Source: Polytrichum commune (Eukaryota; Streptophyta; Polytrichopsida; Polytrichales; Polytrichaceae). Taken from it: DNA of 64,000 bases. Under the pieces are notes generated by a model that saw only the letters and a program-made list of their open reading frames with translations, did no database searches and was not told the origin of the DNA. The stretch is from the NCBI GenBank assembly GCA_950295325.1, contig OX485803.1, positions 19,158,001 to 19,222,000 on the forward strand, given 5' to 3'. Numbering within the stretch: position 1 is the stretch's first letter; each line of letters opens with the position of its first letter. The position numbers and the translations under genes were made by a program. Of this stretch, positions 38,051 through 48,781 are shown in pieces.

Positions 38051-39877
38051 TGAAACCCTCTCAAACCCTGTTCCTCCCCAGCCCTGTCCTAATGTGCATA
38101 CGTTGACTCCTAATCCTCCTCACAAACACCTCGCTCTACCTAAGCTGTCTCCGCCTCCCACATGCGATTGACGAAACTGTTGCGGTGTAAATAAATAACC
38201 ATTCGCTGAACTTAACCCTTGCGGCTAAGCTATTAACCAAATGATCTCGACAATGCTGATAACGTGCCAGAAAGGAAGAGAGAAAAGCAATGTGAAACGG
38301 AAAGATTGAATGTATGTGAATATGTCGCAGGGATGATCCACGAAGGAAGAAATAAGAGAAAAGTGTATGCACTATGCACTATGCATTATGCACCAAATAA
38401 TCTCCACTATGGTGATGTGCGGGAGGAGAGAGAGTTTGAAATGTAAAGAATGAATGTAAGTGAATGTTACAGGGATGATCCACGAAGGAAGAAACGAGAG
38501 GAGATGAGGAGCGGAAGAGAGTGCATGCACAAAGTTAACTTAAGTAAGGACCATCCTTATGGAAAGATGCGTGTCAAATTGCAGGTCACGGCAGAAGAGG
38601 AGGGACAATGCTCCACTCCAAAGAGATGTGTTCATACAATATGCAAACTGCGGAATATCCATATGACGGAGGAAAGGATGGAGGGAAGGATGTCTTTGAA
38701 TGGAGCTCTCTCTCTCTCTCCCTACATGCAGAGGAGTTGTTGCGGAATCAAATTAACTTCTAAGAAAAGATTCGTCAACATTACATAACCCGGGAGGAGC
38801 ACACAAACAAACAAACTGAGGAACTAAACCCGAACTCAAGCTCCAACAGGAGCAGATGATGAGGAGCTCCAAGTTTACAAATGACAGGAAATCCGGCTGC
38901 TCCGGTGCCAGCAGAGTCGGGCTTCACCGCGCAACGGACACCCGCCATCCAACGGTCGCGATACACCTCGTCCCCGCGGCAAAGGGAAATTCAAACCTCT
39001 GCCCGGCGGACACAAGGCTAGTTGCCCCCTGCCAGGCGGACAACCCGGCCTAAACCTGGGTCCATGATTTTAGGTCCATATTCTTTTCTCTCTACCGGAT
39101 ATTGGGTATGTAAGTGGGAGTTGGGCAGCTTCTACGTCCGTTTATTCCTTTTTATAGCTTTTTCAAATGTGGGATGCTTTTGTTCTCCAAAGTAATCTTC
39201 CTTCCAGTGTGTTGTTAAAAAGCTCAAGGCTGTTGATGCCTCGATGATAACTGGTTACACATGACAGCAGACATGAGCCATATCAAGGTACATATAGAGA
39301 GAACTCTCATTTGGATACTCAATCAGTCATTCAGGTATGATTTACAGAAACTGAAAAGAATGTGTGCAAAGTGTTTCCAATTACATTGTAGTGGTGGGAG
39401 TCAACATATATAAGCAGTTCAAATTGGCAAGCCTTGCAAAATAATAAGAGTGATCCTACGTCAACTGTGCACATTTTGTACATGTTCTTGTCCTGCTGGT
39501 CAACCGTCAATGTTGACTAGAGTATCCATCCATCTATCTATATACCCATGCCAACCCTCCACTGCCTTCTGGTCTACAACCCTATACGGTTACGGTAATC
39601 TGTTGGCCAATAGAGAGAAAGAAGGAGATAAATTACTACTAATTTAAGTTATACCTTACACATGATCTCCTAGGTATTCTACTGAACTTCATCAAGGCCT
39701 TCGATCCTTTCACCATCCAGGTTCGCTATGGTAAGTGCGGTACACTGGGCAATTAAAATCAGGGCTGGTCAACCTTTGCACAGACGGTACGCAGATGAAT
39801 CTCTATGAATGGCGGATCCCGTAAAATATTCTGTCTGAATATGATGTTCTTCTCTCATGATAATCATCAGCACTAGA
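38051..39877. other. Spacer between the two kinesin genes
   Basis: 1.8 kb holding the promoter of the left copy and the 3' region of the right copy. No other gene is supported. Short frames at 38264-38788 are purine-rich with no domain. Confidence 0.5.
38931..38956 (-). promoter_or_regulatory. MSA-like AACGG boxes upstream of left kinesin-14
   Basis: GCAACGGACAC and TCCAACGGTCGCG lie about 0.9 kb upstream of the ATG. The second fits the plant mitosis-specific activator core (C-T/C-AACGG). The same pair of boxes, in the same order, lies upstream of the right copy. R1R2R3-MYB factors act through such sites on G2/M genes. The role here is inferred. Confidence 0.5.
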
Positions 39878-42800
39878 TCATGTTTCAGCACGAGTTCCTT
39901 GTGTCTGGCGTCGAGGAATCCCAATCTCACAGGCGTTCACCTTGGCAGCAAACCTTAATGAGCACAAAGACTCATTCAAGGACTTTGAATCGGGAGAAAT
40001 GTTGACAAACATGAGCGTTTTGGAATCTCCTCCCAGACAAGGCTGCACCAATCAGAATTAATCAGTTTAGTGAGCTACCCATTACCCATGTTTCCGTCTT
40101 TACAGCTTCAATATATGCCACGTGAGCATCAAAATTCAATGTCCACCATTTCAGGTAGGAAGAACATGGGTATACAAATGAACGAGACGCTTACTTGGAG
40201 GAGATACGTGAGCTTTGAGTTTCGGAAAGGCACATGGGGATCCTTATTTGCTATAGCCATGATCACATCTCCCAGGCTTGACAAACTCTTGTTTATGGCC
40301 TGTCATAAAAACAAATTATCCCAGAACTTAGCACCAATTTTATTCCGTCCTAAGATAAGATTTCCAAACGATAGGGGCTTTTGAGGCACTTGAAATTAAA
40401 TCCGCTCCTGCATTACAGAGCATGTGTCTAATAGCAACAAATTGTAAACTACAGAAGCCAATGGTTTGCACCTGGGTTTCTTTCAGGCGGTCTCCAGTCG
40501 CACCGCTTCGAGAGAGTCGCTCACTTCCAGCTAGATCAATGAGGTTCAGCACTCCGTGCACTGTTTGCTCCGTGCTCTGAAATTTAAAGCATGCAAACCT
40601 CATGAGAATCAACTGTACTGGAACACAAAAATTGGAAACAAACCATCAAGAGCCAATGATCCGGATGGCAAAGATGTGTACCTCGTTGACACCAGAGATT
40701 CTAAGAGTGAAAACACAATGGCTTCTTGATGATTGTTCGTTCATTGCTGTCTTACCAACTGACCTGCAAACACAGCATCAGGTTTCAGCAATACAGCAAG
40801 TGAAGATCAGCAGAAAGGAACTCCATAACCAACTGCGCCTGCCTTCAATTTACTGAAGGATTGGACACAGTATTTACCTGAGCTGGGATGCGCGGTGCAA
40901 AAGATTCGAGACCTCCTTCCAGTTTGTGACATCCACAAGCGTCAAGTCGGAGACACTTGTGTTACCATTCACGTCATGCTTCACCACGTACATCTGCTTT
41001 GCATCCCCGGTCACCGGCCCCTTTACCAATAAGTCGCGAATGGTCTCGTTGTAAATCTCTAGCATGGAAGCCTGCATTAAGAACAAGCATGTTGAATTCA
41101 AGATAAACCATTGAGCATAGTCATAAACTGTTCCCAATTGGATACACACCAAGTGAAGTTGGAAGTTGGAAGTTATCAGTTCTGAGAACAACGCACTGTA
41201 TTCTGGGTATACAAACCTGCATCCGAAAGCTCCAACCCTGAGCACTCAGCGACTGACTGGTTTGGAAAACTTGCTCTAAAGAACGAGGAATAACACCACC
41301 CTCGTCCGGAATATCAGGGTTCCCGAGCATTGTGTGAGTCTTTCCTGACCCTGTCTGTCCATAAGCAAATATACAAACCTGCATCATACACAAAGAGTCA
41401 ACAAAATAGCCCGTGTGCAATATGGATTAATCACCAATTGTACATGAATTAATATCAAACAAGAATTAAAACATCGTTCAGTTGATGCTGTTTATACCAA
41501 GTAACTGGCAGTGCCAAATGTACCAAGAAAATTGGACATCATGCATCTACATCTGGTCTCATCACCTTGTATCCATCGAGGGCACTCTGAACAAGCTGAG
41601 ACATCTCCTCGAAGACTCCACTTTGCTTTACATCCGGTCCAAAGACTTTGTCAAATTGGAAGCTATGCTTTCCACCCCCTGAAATCGGACAGGCGTAGGC
41701 CACGTTAAGGGTTTGCTACAGTGGAAGTTACTCACTTTCCAAGACATACTGATGCCAGGTAAAATGTATAGCAAGAGAGTGTTTGTCAGAAACTTGGTAT
41801 GAGAAATTTCGTTGGTCAGATAACCATTGGTGAGTAAGTTGGTGCCTCTAAACCTTGCGCTCTACCTGAGGGTTGGTTTAGTTCAATCGCCCGTCCTTGT
41901 AGTTCAGTTGAAGATGGATACTGGACAACAGCCGATTCCTCCACATCTTCGTCTTCAAGAAGAGGCCGCACTCTACAGAAGACACGTATATTCCCCTTCA
42001 GCTCCTGTGGCATCCACCAAGCATCCCATGGTGAGCAGGTGGTACCAAATCCTTGCTGCAATCTGTATATGTATGGTCTAGCAAACCTCTAGCAACTATA
42101 TATATGGTTTCAATATTTTACCAGAATTGTGTTGTGTAGCTTGCGGCGTAGAAGCTCGCCCTCCTTGATCTTCTGTTCGGCTTCATTCAGGCGCTCAACG
42201 ACCTCTTCGTACTTCATGGCCGTGGTGGAACACTCATTACGTTGAAGTAACAGTTGAGCCTCAGCAGCCTGAAGCTTGTGCTGGGCAACATCCAGTTGTT
42301 GCCGAAGGACTTTGATGTGCTCGTTTGCCGAGGTATAGCTTTCCTGGAATTTCCATCCACTTCATCCTCAGAACTGGAGATATTCTTATTTCACATGTAG
42401 AAGTAGATGTATCCAAATCACAGTGCTGAAATCTTAGTGCTGAAAGGCTTACCTCTAAAGCGACAGCCTTGCTACTCATAAGCTCCAATTCAGCAGCCGA
42501 TTTGCCTGTGCACTCTTTGTAAAGTGCGTTCTCAGCAATAAGAGTTTGGACCTGAATCCAACTTGAATAGTAAGTATGACGAGCTTGCACTATTGCAAAT
42601 TAAATGTGAGACAGAGCGCACAAAACCTATAGTTAGAGACTCCAAAAGCCCCAGACCTGAGTGGCTCGTTGGTCACGATCATCAGAGATACGTTGAAGCT
42701 CTGCACGTAACCGATCTGACTCCTCCACTGCCTGTTTATGTTGAAGTGCCCTCTCCTGCAAGCCAGCCTGTACAACATTTCATCCTGAGTGAGCTCCAGG

Positions 42801-45800
42801 AACATTCAGGGTTATCCTATGAGCAAATTCAGAACTGCTCCAATCATTCATTCCAGCCAATGACCGGTTGATGAAGGCATACTGATCTATCATTATTTCA
42901 AAGCAATTGTCTGTCGATTGATTTCTTGACCATTATTAGGAAGAGACAGGCTATTCATTTCGATTGCATTCTGATGCCTCCCTTTTGTGTGACATGGAAA
43001 TGACACTTACCTTTGCAGCATTGAGTTGGGTATTTAGAGAAGTTGTGGTGCCGCGAAGGGTACTCAGATTCTCCATAATAGCAGCCTTTTCTTTCTGAGT
43101 GCGAGAGATTGCCTCCGCTGCGTTACTGGCCTCTACTTGCATCTTACTATTGTACTGCTGAAGGCTTGTGTTATATTCCTGTAACCTCTTGTTGATATCT
43201 TGCAATGAGCTGACCTGATCGACCCACAACAGTTCACAACTCACCCATAAATAAATAGAAGATTACACACACCAAATAACATATGGACGCGTTCAGTGTA
43301 CAAACCAAAATCAATTCAAATAAAGTCAAGAACAGTGACCTTCTGGATCCTTGTAAATTGAAGGGAGTGAAAGGCACTCACCTGTTGGCTTGATGAGTAA
43401 AGGTCCTTTCGCAACTTTTCAATTTGGTCACGTAGGCTGGCCTGGTCCCTCTCCCCGGCTCTAATGAGCTCCATGTCTTTCTCACGTCCCACCATGATTG
43501 CCTATTCGCACATACATGACATCATCAGGACACATAACCATCCATAAAACTCCATACATATTCACCACTGGATAGAACGAAAGCGGTTGTAGCAAGTCCT
43601 TAAGATGTCGTGACAGATATCTACTGGTTAGAGAAAAGGGCATAAAAATATACCCAGGATGTCTTCTGTTCATGACTGAAGAGTTAACACAACTGAGGTT
43701 TGGTAGGGAGTTGGTTGTTAAACATAGAACACCCTCTATGCCATGGATAGAACACCTTCTATAGTGGTAAGTTTCTAGTGCATACTTGGAGGTTGAGTGG
43801 AGGTTTGAGCAAAGAGCCAAGAGCTGCTAAAATGAGTTTGGCCCTCAATGAACCGAAACAGGTTCTCTTTCATTCAAATTCAAACACTACCTCCGGGCAT
43901 GCACCATCACAAGTCGAAAGGAATCATTCATAACTCGAGCATCCGAGGTGCATATACAAACGTCCTCAGCCCTCCCTCCTCAAATTTGGAACATGAAGAA
44001 TGCACAGGTGGTCCATGATTGTCGATGAAGGGGACATGATTTAAACACCGTCAACAAGAGAGGAGACAGGAGGACAACCCAATGTGCACTAACCTGTTTC
44101 TCAGCCTCAGCAACCACTAGTCTTGCTTCAAGTCGGGTGTACATGGACTTCAACTCCGCCAACCTCGACTCAAGCTGAAACCCTTGGCTCCTCATTTCCT
44201 CCTCTGCATTGGTGTAGAAAATGTGGTTCTCAGACAGACATGTCCAGATTGATCTTGGGGTCCAGTTGACATAATAGATTTAACTGAGAGAACCTCTGTA
44301 CGCGAAAAATGATTACTGTGGATGCACATTGGATGTTTACCAGTTTCGTGTCGGCTTTGCCTCTCCTCTTCGAGCTCCTTAGAAAGCTCGTCTTTCTCTC
44401 GAACATGGGTCACATCCAGCTCCTGAAATGCGCGTATGCATGCACGAAGTTTTTTGATGTAATCCATCATCTGCTCACTTTTACCCTGTCGTCAAAGGAA
44501 ATTGGACACGTTGAGGAACAACGATTTTCTAAAACAAAACGCACAGATGCTACAAAGATTTATTGTCTATTGCCCGAGGGAGAAAAATGTATAAATCCCA
44601 CGTGGAACAGCACTTTCTCTGGTCAACCTCGAAACCGGGGCGAAGATCTCTTCACATCACCGAATACTTCACAATCAAAACGGCCCATGCATCCATGCTT
44701 CGAATGACCTAATAGTAATCCTGGTGTCAATTTGGGGCACGACATGTCTTCGTTTCCTTTCACAACTAAAGATCTCTCTCGACACATTTGATTCTGAAAA
44801 CGATTTCTCCCATTTGAATCTGTACTCATTCTGTTCTTCTGCGAGTTTATGGTTGGAAGTCTTCCAATTGAGAAATACAACCGTGATGCCCTTCAGTAGT
44901 CTTCTGTAGAAGGCATGCCACCTTCTGTAGCTCATATGGATACTAAATTTGTCATCCCCCATATATAATTGCATTACTTTCCCAATACATGCAGCTATTC
45001 TTTAAACAATTCACCACACTGCGTTCACAAGATATGTAAACAATGCATTTCATAAGCTTCCCGAGGAAAATGTCAGACAAAGAACGCAATAGCTTCTTAG
45101 GTTCTACAAAGAACTTTTAGTTCAAGTGTATAGCAAGTGGAGAACTCGATGGACCTCATTGAAGCATACTCGAATTGACTCCCGCATTTATGAATACAAT
45201 TTTTTTCCATTACAATTTACCACACTAAAAATATTGACACAGCATTTGAAAGGCCTCCGAGGAAGACTTCAGATGGCCAAGGGATGCAACGGATTCCGAG
45301 GTCGTGCATAAAAACCTACCAGGTCTATGGGAAGTGGAGAACTCAATGAATCTCAAATGATGTCATAAGGGAAGAGTAGGTTGCGAATCTGTGAAACAGG
45401 GATACCTTGAAATCAAACCTCAGGGCACTGTAGCATACTAAATTTGCCATCCCGCATTTATGATTACATTGTTTCTCCATACATGGGGCTCTTCAGTGAA
45501 CAATTCACAACACATAAGAAATGTGTGGACATCGCATTTGATAGCCTCCCGAGACTAGCACCAGACAAAGGGATGCAACAGCTTCTGAGGTTACGCATAA
45601 AACTTAAGTTGAGGTCTACAGCAATTGGAGAACTCAATGGATCTCAAGTGGTATCATCCCAAGCATTGAGTGAGTTGCGAGGATTTACCTTGAAATCGAA
45701 CTTGGTCTTGCCAACCATCTTCATGCTCAAGAGGGCTTCCACCTCGGCAGCAGCTGTGGAGGATCCATCTGCTGCCGCCATCGCTGCAGAGTTCTTGGAT

Positions 45801-46012
45801 GGAGTCCCACATGCGGAATTGATCATCGAGGATTTGCCATTAGGGGTAGTGTTCCCAACCATCGCGAAAGCTGTCCTGTTTGTCCTTATCTTAACTCCTG
45901 AAGCTCCCTCCTTCCCTGCTACCTTCCTCTTCTTCTCTGCTGGTGACTCTTGCCCTGGCTGATTCTCCTTTTGTCCGTTCCAAGTTGGTTTACGGCTGCT
46001 GTGCGTCGCCAT
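39878..46012 (-). CDS. Kinesin-14 (ATK/KATA type), right tandem copy, 16 exons, 799 aa
   Basis: Exons from the start: 45689-46012, 44341-44485, 44094-44203, 43382-43501, 43011-43214, 42657-42767, 42453-42551, 42122-42343, 41866-42004, 41566-41678, 41217-41378, 40878-41071, 40682-40763, 40472-40576, 40195-40299, 39878-40042. Number, order and phases match the left copy, and lengths differ only in exons 1, 9 and 16. I chose the ATG giving MATHSSRKP because the left copy starts MSTYSGRKP, although the frame is open further up. A basic tail with EKKRK precedes a coiled-coil stalk, then neck [14 protein letters not shown] (446-459), P-loop [10 protein letters not shown] (536-545), NEQSSRSH (656-663) and DLAGSER (689-695). 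Exon 14 is identical in protein to the left copy and exon 5 matches at 63 of 68 residues. Predicted minus-end spindle motor. Confidence 0.94.
43697..43904. repeat. Partial copy of the GGGAGTTGGTTGTT repeat in kinesin-B intron 3
   Basis: Shares GGGAGTTGGTTGTT, AAAATGAGTTTGGCCCTC and CAATGAACCGAA in order with the MITE-like repeat at 35001-35270. It lies in the intron between exons 3 and 4 of the right copy, while the longer copy lies in the intron after exon 4 of the left one, so the insertions are not the same event. Confidence 0.6.
44938..45700 (-). repeat. Three-unit imperfect tandem array in kinesin-B intron 1
   Basis: Units start near 44938, 45163 and 45431 with ATACTAAATTTGTCATCCC-like sequence. 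They share CGCATTTATGA, ACAATTCACC, GGATGCAAC and GTGGAGAACTC blocks. Near 45406-45430 a unit carries TACCTTGAAATCAAACCTC, a degenerate copy of the exon-1/intron-1 junction (TACCTTGAAATCGAACTTGG). The array ends at the real exon 1. Confidence 0.75.
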
Positions 46013-47100
46013 TGCCCGCTCAACCCCGCCCAGCCCCACACCCCACACCCTTAATGCTGACCCCTCTACATACACATGGCTTATGGTCCTCGATCGCCTC
46101 CTTTGAAAAATTTAGAGTGCCAAATGGATGGATCCTTGCTGCACCTATTTTGACCCTCCGTTCCTTACCTAGTGTAACAATTTACATACAAAAAAAATGA
46201 CCAGAGTTGCAACCCCACGGAATTACACCCTTAAGCGCGTTTGCAATCCAGATTCAATTACATACAATGTAATGTACCGCATAGGTAGCTCTATGTGAGC
46301 CAGTGGCATCCAAACGAGATCCAGAACTACAACAGATTGACTTCAAGGCGGCACACGGGCGAGTCCTTATCAAATTGGAAGCTAACAGCATGCGAAGCTC
46401 GAAGATGTGCAATGCACTCACCGCGCAAGAACTTAACTCTACCTCACCCTCCTAACGGCTCTCAAATCCTCAACCCCTGCAACCACACGTGCAAACGCTA
46501 CAACCCAAAGCCCCGACACAACCCCAAATCTCAACTCAACAGCCTCAGAGCTCTCAATCTGTATCCCTCCTCTCTCTCTCTGCCACCTAAATTCCAATCG
46601 CGAACCCCGACCCACGGATCAAAAGGGCGGGGGGGGGGGCGTGCCTAACGAGATTTACCCACTACACAACGCTCGCTCTCTGGGTGCATCAATTGGGCAC
46701 GGATTCGGGTCCACCCGGTGCCCAGCTGTGGCAAATCCTTGCAGGCAGCAGGAGCGCGATGCGAATTGCGACGAGAGTGTGGGCTGCGGTGGCGGGATGG
46801 CAGGGGAGGAAATGGAGGTGAAGAGGCCTCGGGATGGGGGAAGCAACGGACACCTCTGCGGATGGCCGTCCAACGGTTCCGTGCAACGGTCCCTTGGTGC
46901 TCTGCCGCCCGACCGCCGGTCGGCTGTATGGAGGATTCAAATTTCTCTGTCCCCGGGCCGGGCGGGAAGCCCCTGGGCCTGGCCCGGCCCGTACCCGCTC
47001 GTGCGCCTGCCCTATACTCCACTCGAATGCCTAAGTTGTGTTTCTAAAGCTGGAGACTCCCACTCCGACCCCGGACCGCTCTTACACAAAATTGCACCAT
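46013..47100. other. Upstream region of right kinesin-14, GC-rich
   Basis: Probable promoter and 5' UTR. Composition rises sharply in GC at 46620-47080, with a G10-type run near 46629. Several overlapping open frames on both strands are a by-product of the GC content and show no domain. Confidence 0.45.
46845..46889 (-). promoter_or_regulatory. Cluster of MSA-like AACGG boxes upstream of right kinesin-14
   Basis: AACGG occurs at 46845-46849, within TCCAACGGTT at 46869-46878, and at 46885-46889, about 0.85 kb above the ATG. The first two correspond to the two boxes of the left copy (GCAACGGACAC then CCAACGGT). The neighbouring GGATTCAAATTTCT is matched by AAATTCAAACCTCT there. Conservation between duplicates supports a regulatory role, but G2/M control is inference. 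Confidence 0.55.
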
Positions 47101-48244
47101 GGAACTTAATTTTGAAGCGTACATCCAAAGAGCATGAGGGTTATCAAAACTTGTCACAATTTTGCATTCACAAAAGGTGCGACATCACCTGTTTCATTTC
47201 TTTCCTTAATATTTGTTCATGAATTCATCGATCGGTTATGATTTGATAATTATTGGCTCGAGTAGATGAATGACTCATCGCTTATCTTGTCTATAACTTG
47301 TTGTGCATCCAAGTGGAGGGCCCTTCCAACAACTTCCTTATGTTTTCATGTACCCTTCATCGTCCATCCTCTTCTCATCTATAACTAACCTAGTCCACAT
47401 TTTATATAATTAAATTCACAGTCAATTGCATGAGACAAATTGGTTGTTGGTGCACACCAGTATCCCAACACATTGGTTGCAAGAGTATATGAGTGGGTAT
47501 GAGCTTTTTGATAATCATTCCTACTCAACTAAGAAGTTGGAAACATCTTATTGTTGAAAGAAATGCGATGTTATCCTTATTATCTTGTGCAAGTCGGTGT
47601 GCGTGCAAATTGACAGGATCCATAATGCTAGTAGATGGACCAATCAAGGCTCTAGTCTTGTGTAACTCTAAGGTATCTAGACAATCCTAAAATCAATACC
47701 ACGCTCAAATAAACATTGGTAGACTACCGAATCTATAATTATTGCTTAGTAAACTCTCCAAAGTCTTTGATATTTGAATTGAGCTATGGTCCTAGTACAA
47801 GAAAAATTGGATTCACTACGTGTTTTGTTATACGCAAGGGACTCTTACTTTTGCTATTTGTTGTTTTGGCTTGGTTTGTTTTATGTTTGTTTTTTAATTT
47901 TGATTTCCCATTGCAAGCCTTTGGTGGAGGCTACACAGGCTGCTTTTCTTGGGTTTTGATACCATCAACGATACACTAGCCAAACCAAATTAGGGTTTTG
48001 GAGCAGTCATGTCACACCAACAATTCGCAAAGCAACAATTAATGTCCTTTAATGTCTCCGCCTTCATCATTTCCAATTCTTCAATGGCCTTCTCGCCCTT
48101 TTTGTTCTCCTGCGAACTTAACTTAAATTGCACCTTTGGCAATTTATGTGCACAAAAAACACAAATCTCAAAATCAAATTAAATTCCTACATCAAGGAGG
48201 GCGTGGTTGGATAGGCTCCCCATCTTGTAACCGTGTCACGCTAA
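47101..48244. other. Intergenic DNA
   Basis: No gene, repeat or RNA is supported in this stretch. Confidence 0.3.
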
Positions 48245-48781
48245 GGGCCACTTTACACCAAGAGGCCGGGCCAATTCCCCTTGAGGCCGATTACATGAAA
48301 ATTCAGCTCCTTTTGGGTTGGAGGCCAGCCTCAACTACTCATTATAATAAGATTATAATGAGGGCTAATTTTTCCATATGTAAAGGTCTTAGGGCCAAGA
48401 AGCTAGGCTGATTCAATAAATCTAGCATAACCCAACGGATTTAGCATAATATGGCATAGAGCCGTTCATATTTCCACATAATCCAATGGATATGGTTCGT
48501 TAAAAAATCATATTTTATGATAATAAAAATTTTTCTTCATTGAAATTTGACATTGGTCCCGAGACCAAGAATTGGTCTTCCATTGTGGGTGCACCCAATT
48601 CAATGAGCTTGGGTTGTGTCATACCATGCATTTTTTGATTAAAAAATCCATACCACCAAATCAGCCCGACCTCTAGGTGTAAAGGGGTTGGGGCCGATTT
48701 CAACCTTTTGGCCAATCATAAGTGAGGATTTCAAACCTCTTACACAACGAATTGGCACGTGCTCTAGGTGTAAAGCGGCCT
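48245..48781. mobile_element. TAA-flanked MITE with GGGCCACTTTACACC termini, 537 bp
   Basis: The left end GGGCCACTTTACACCAAGAG and the right end, read on the other strand, AGGCCGCTTTACACCTAGAG are inverted repeats extending to GCCAATTC. They are flanked by TAA (48242-48244 and 48782-48784). It is related to the Tourist-like MITEs at 5540 and 63334 through the GGGCC...TTTACAC terminus. An internal copy of the terminus lies near 48673-48700. Confidence 0.75.

Noticed and set aside
46012-46075. Alternative upstream ATG at 46075 for the right kinesin gene
   Set aside because: The extra 21 residues have no counterpart in the left copy, which starts MSTYSGRKP at the position equivalent to MATHSSRKP.
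46641-47222. Long plus-strand open frame of 193 codons with overlapping frames on both strands
   Set aside because: It lies in the GC-rich promoter region of the right kinesin gene. No domain is present, and several frames are open simultaneously as expected from composition.
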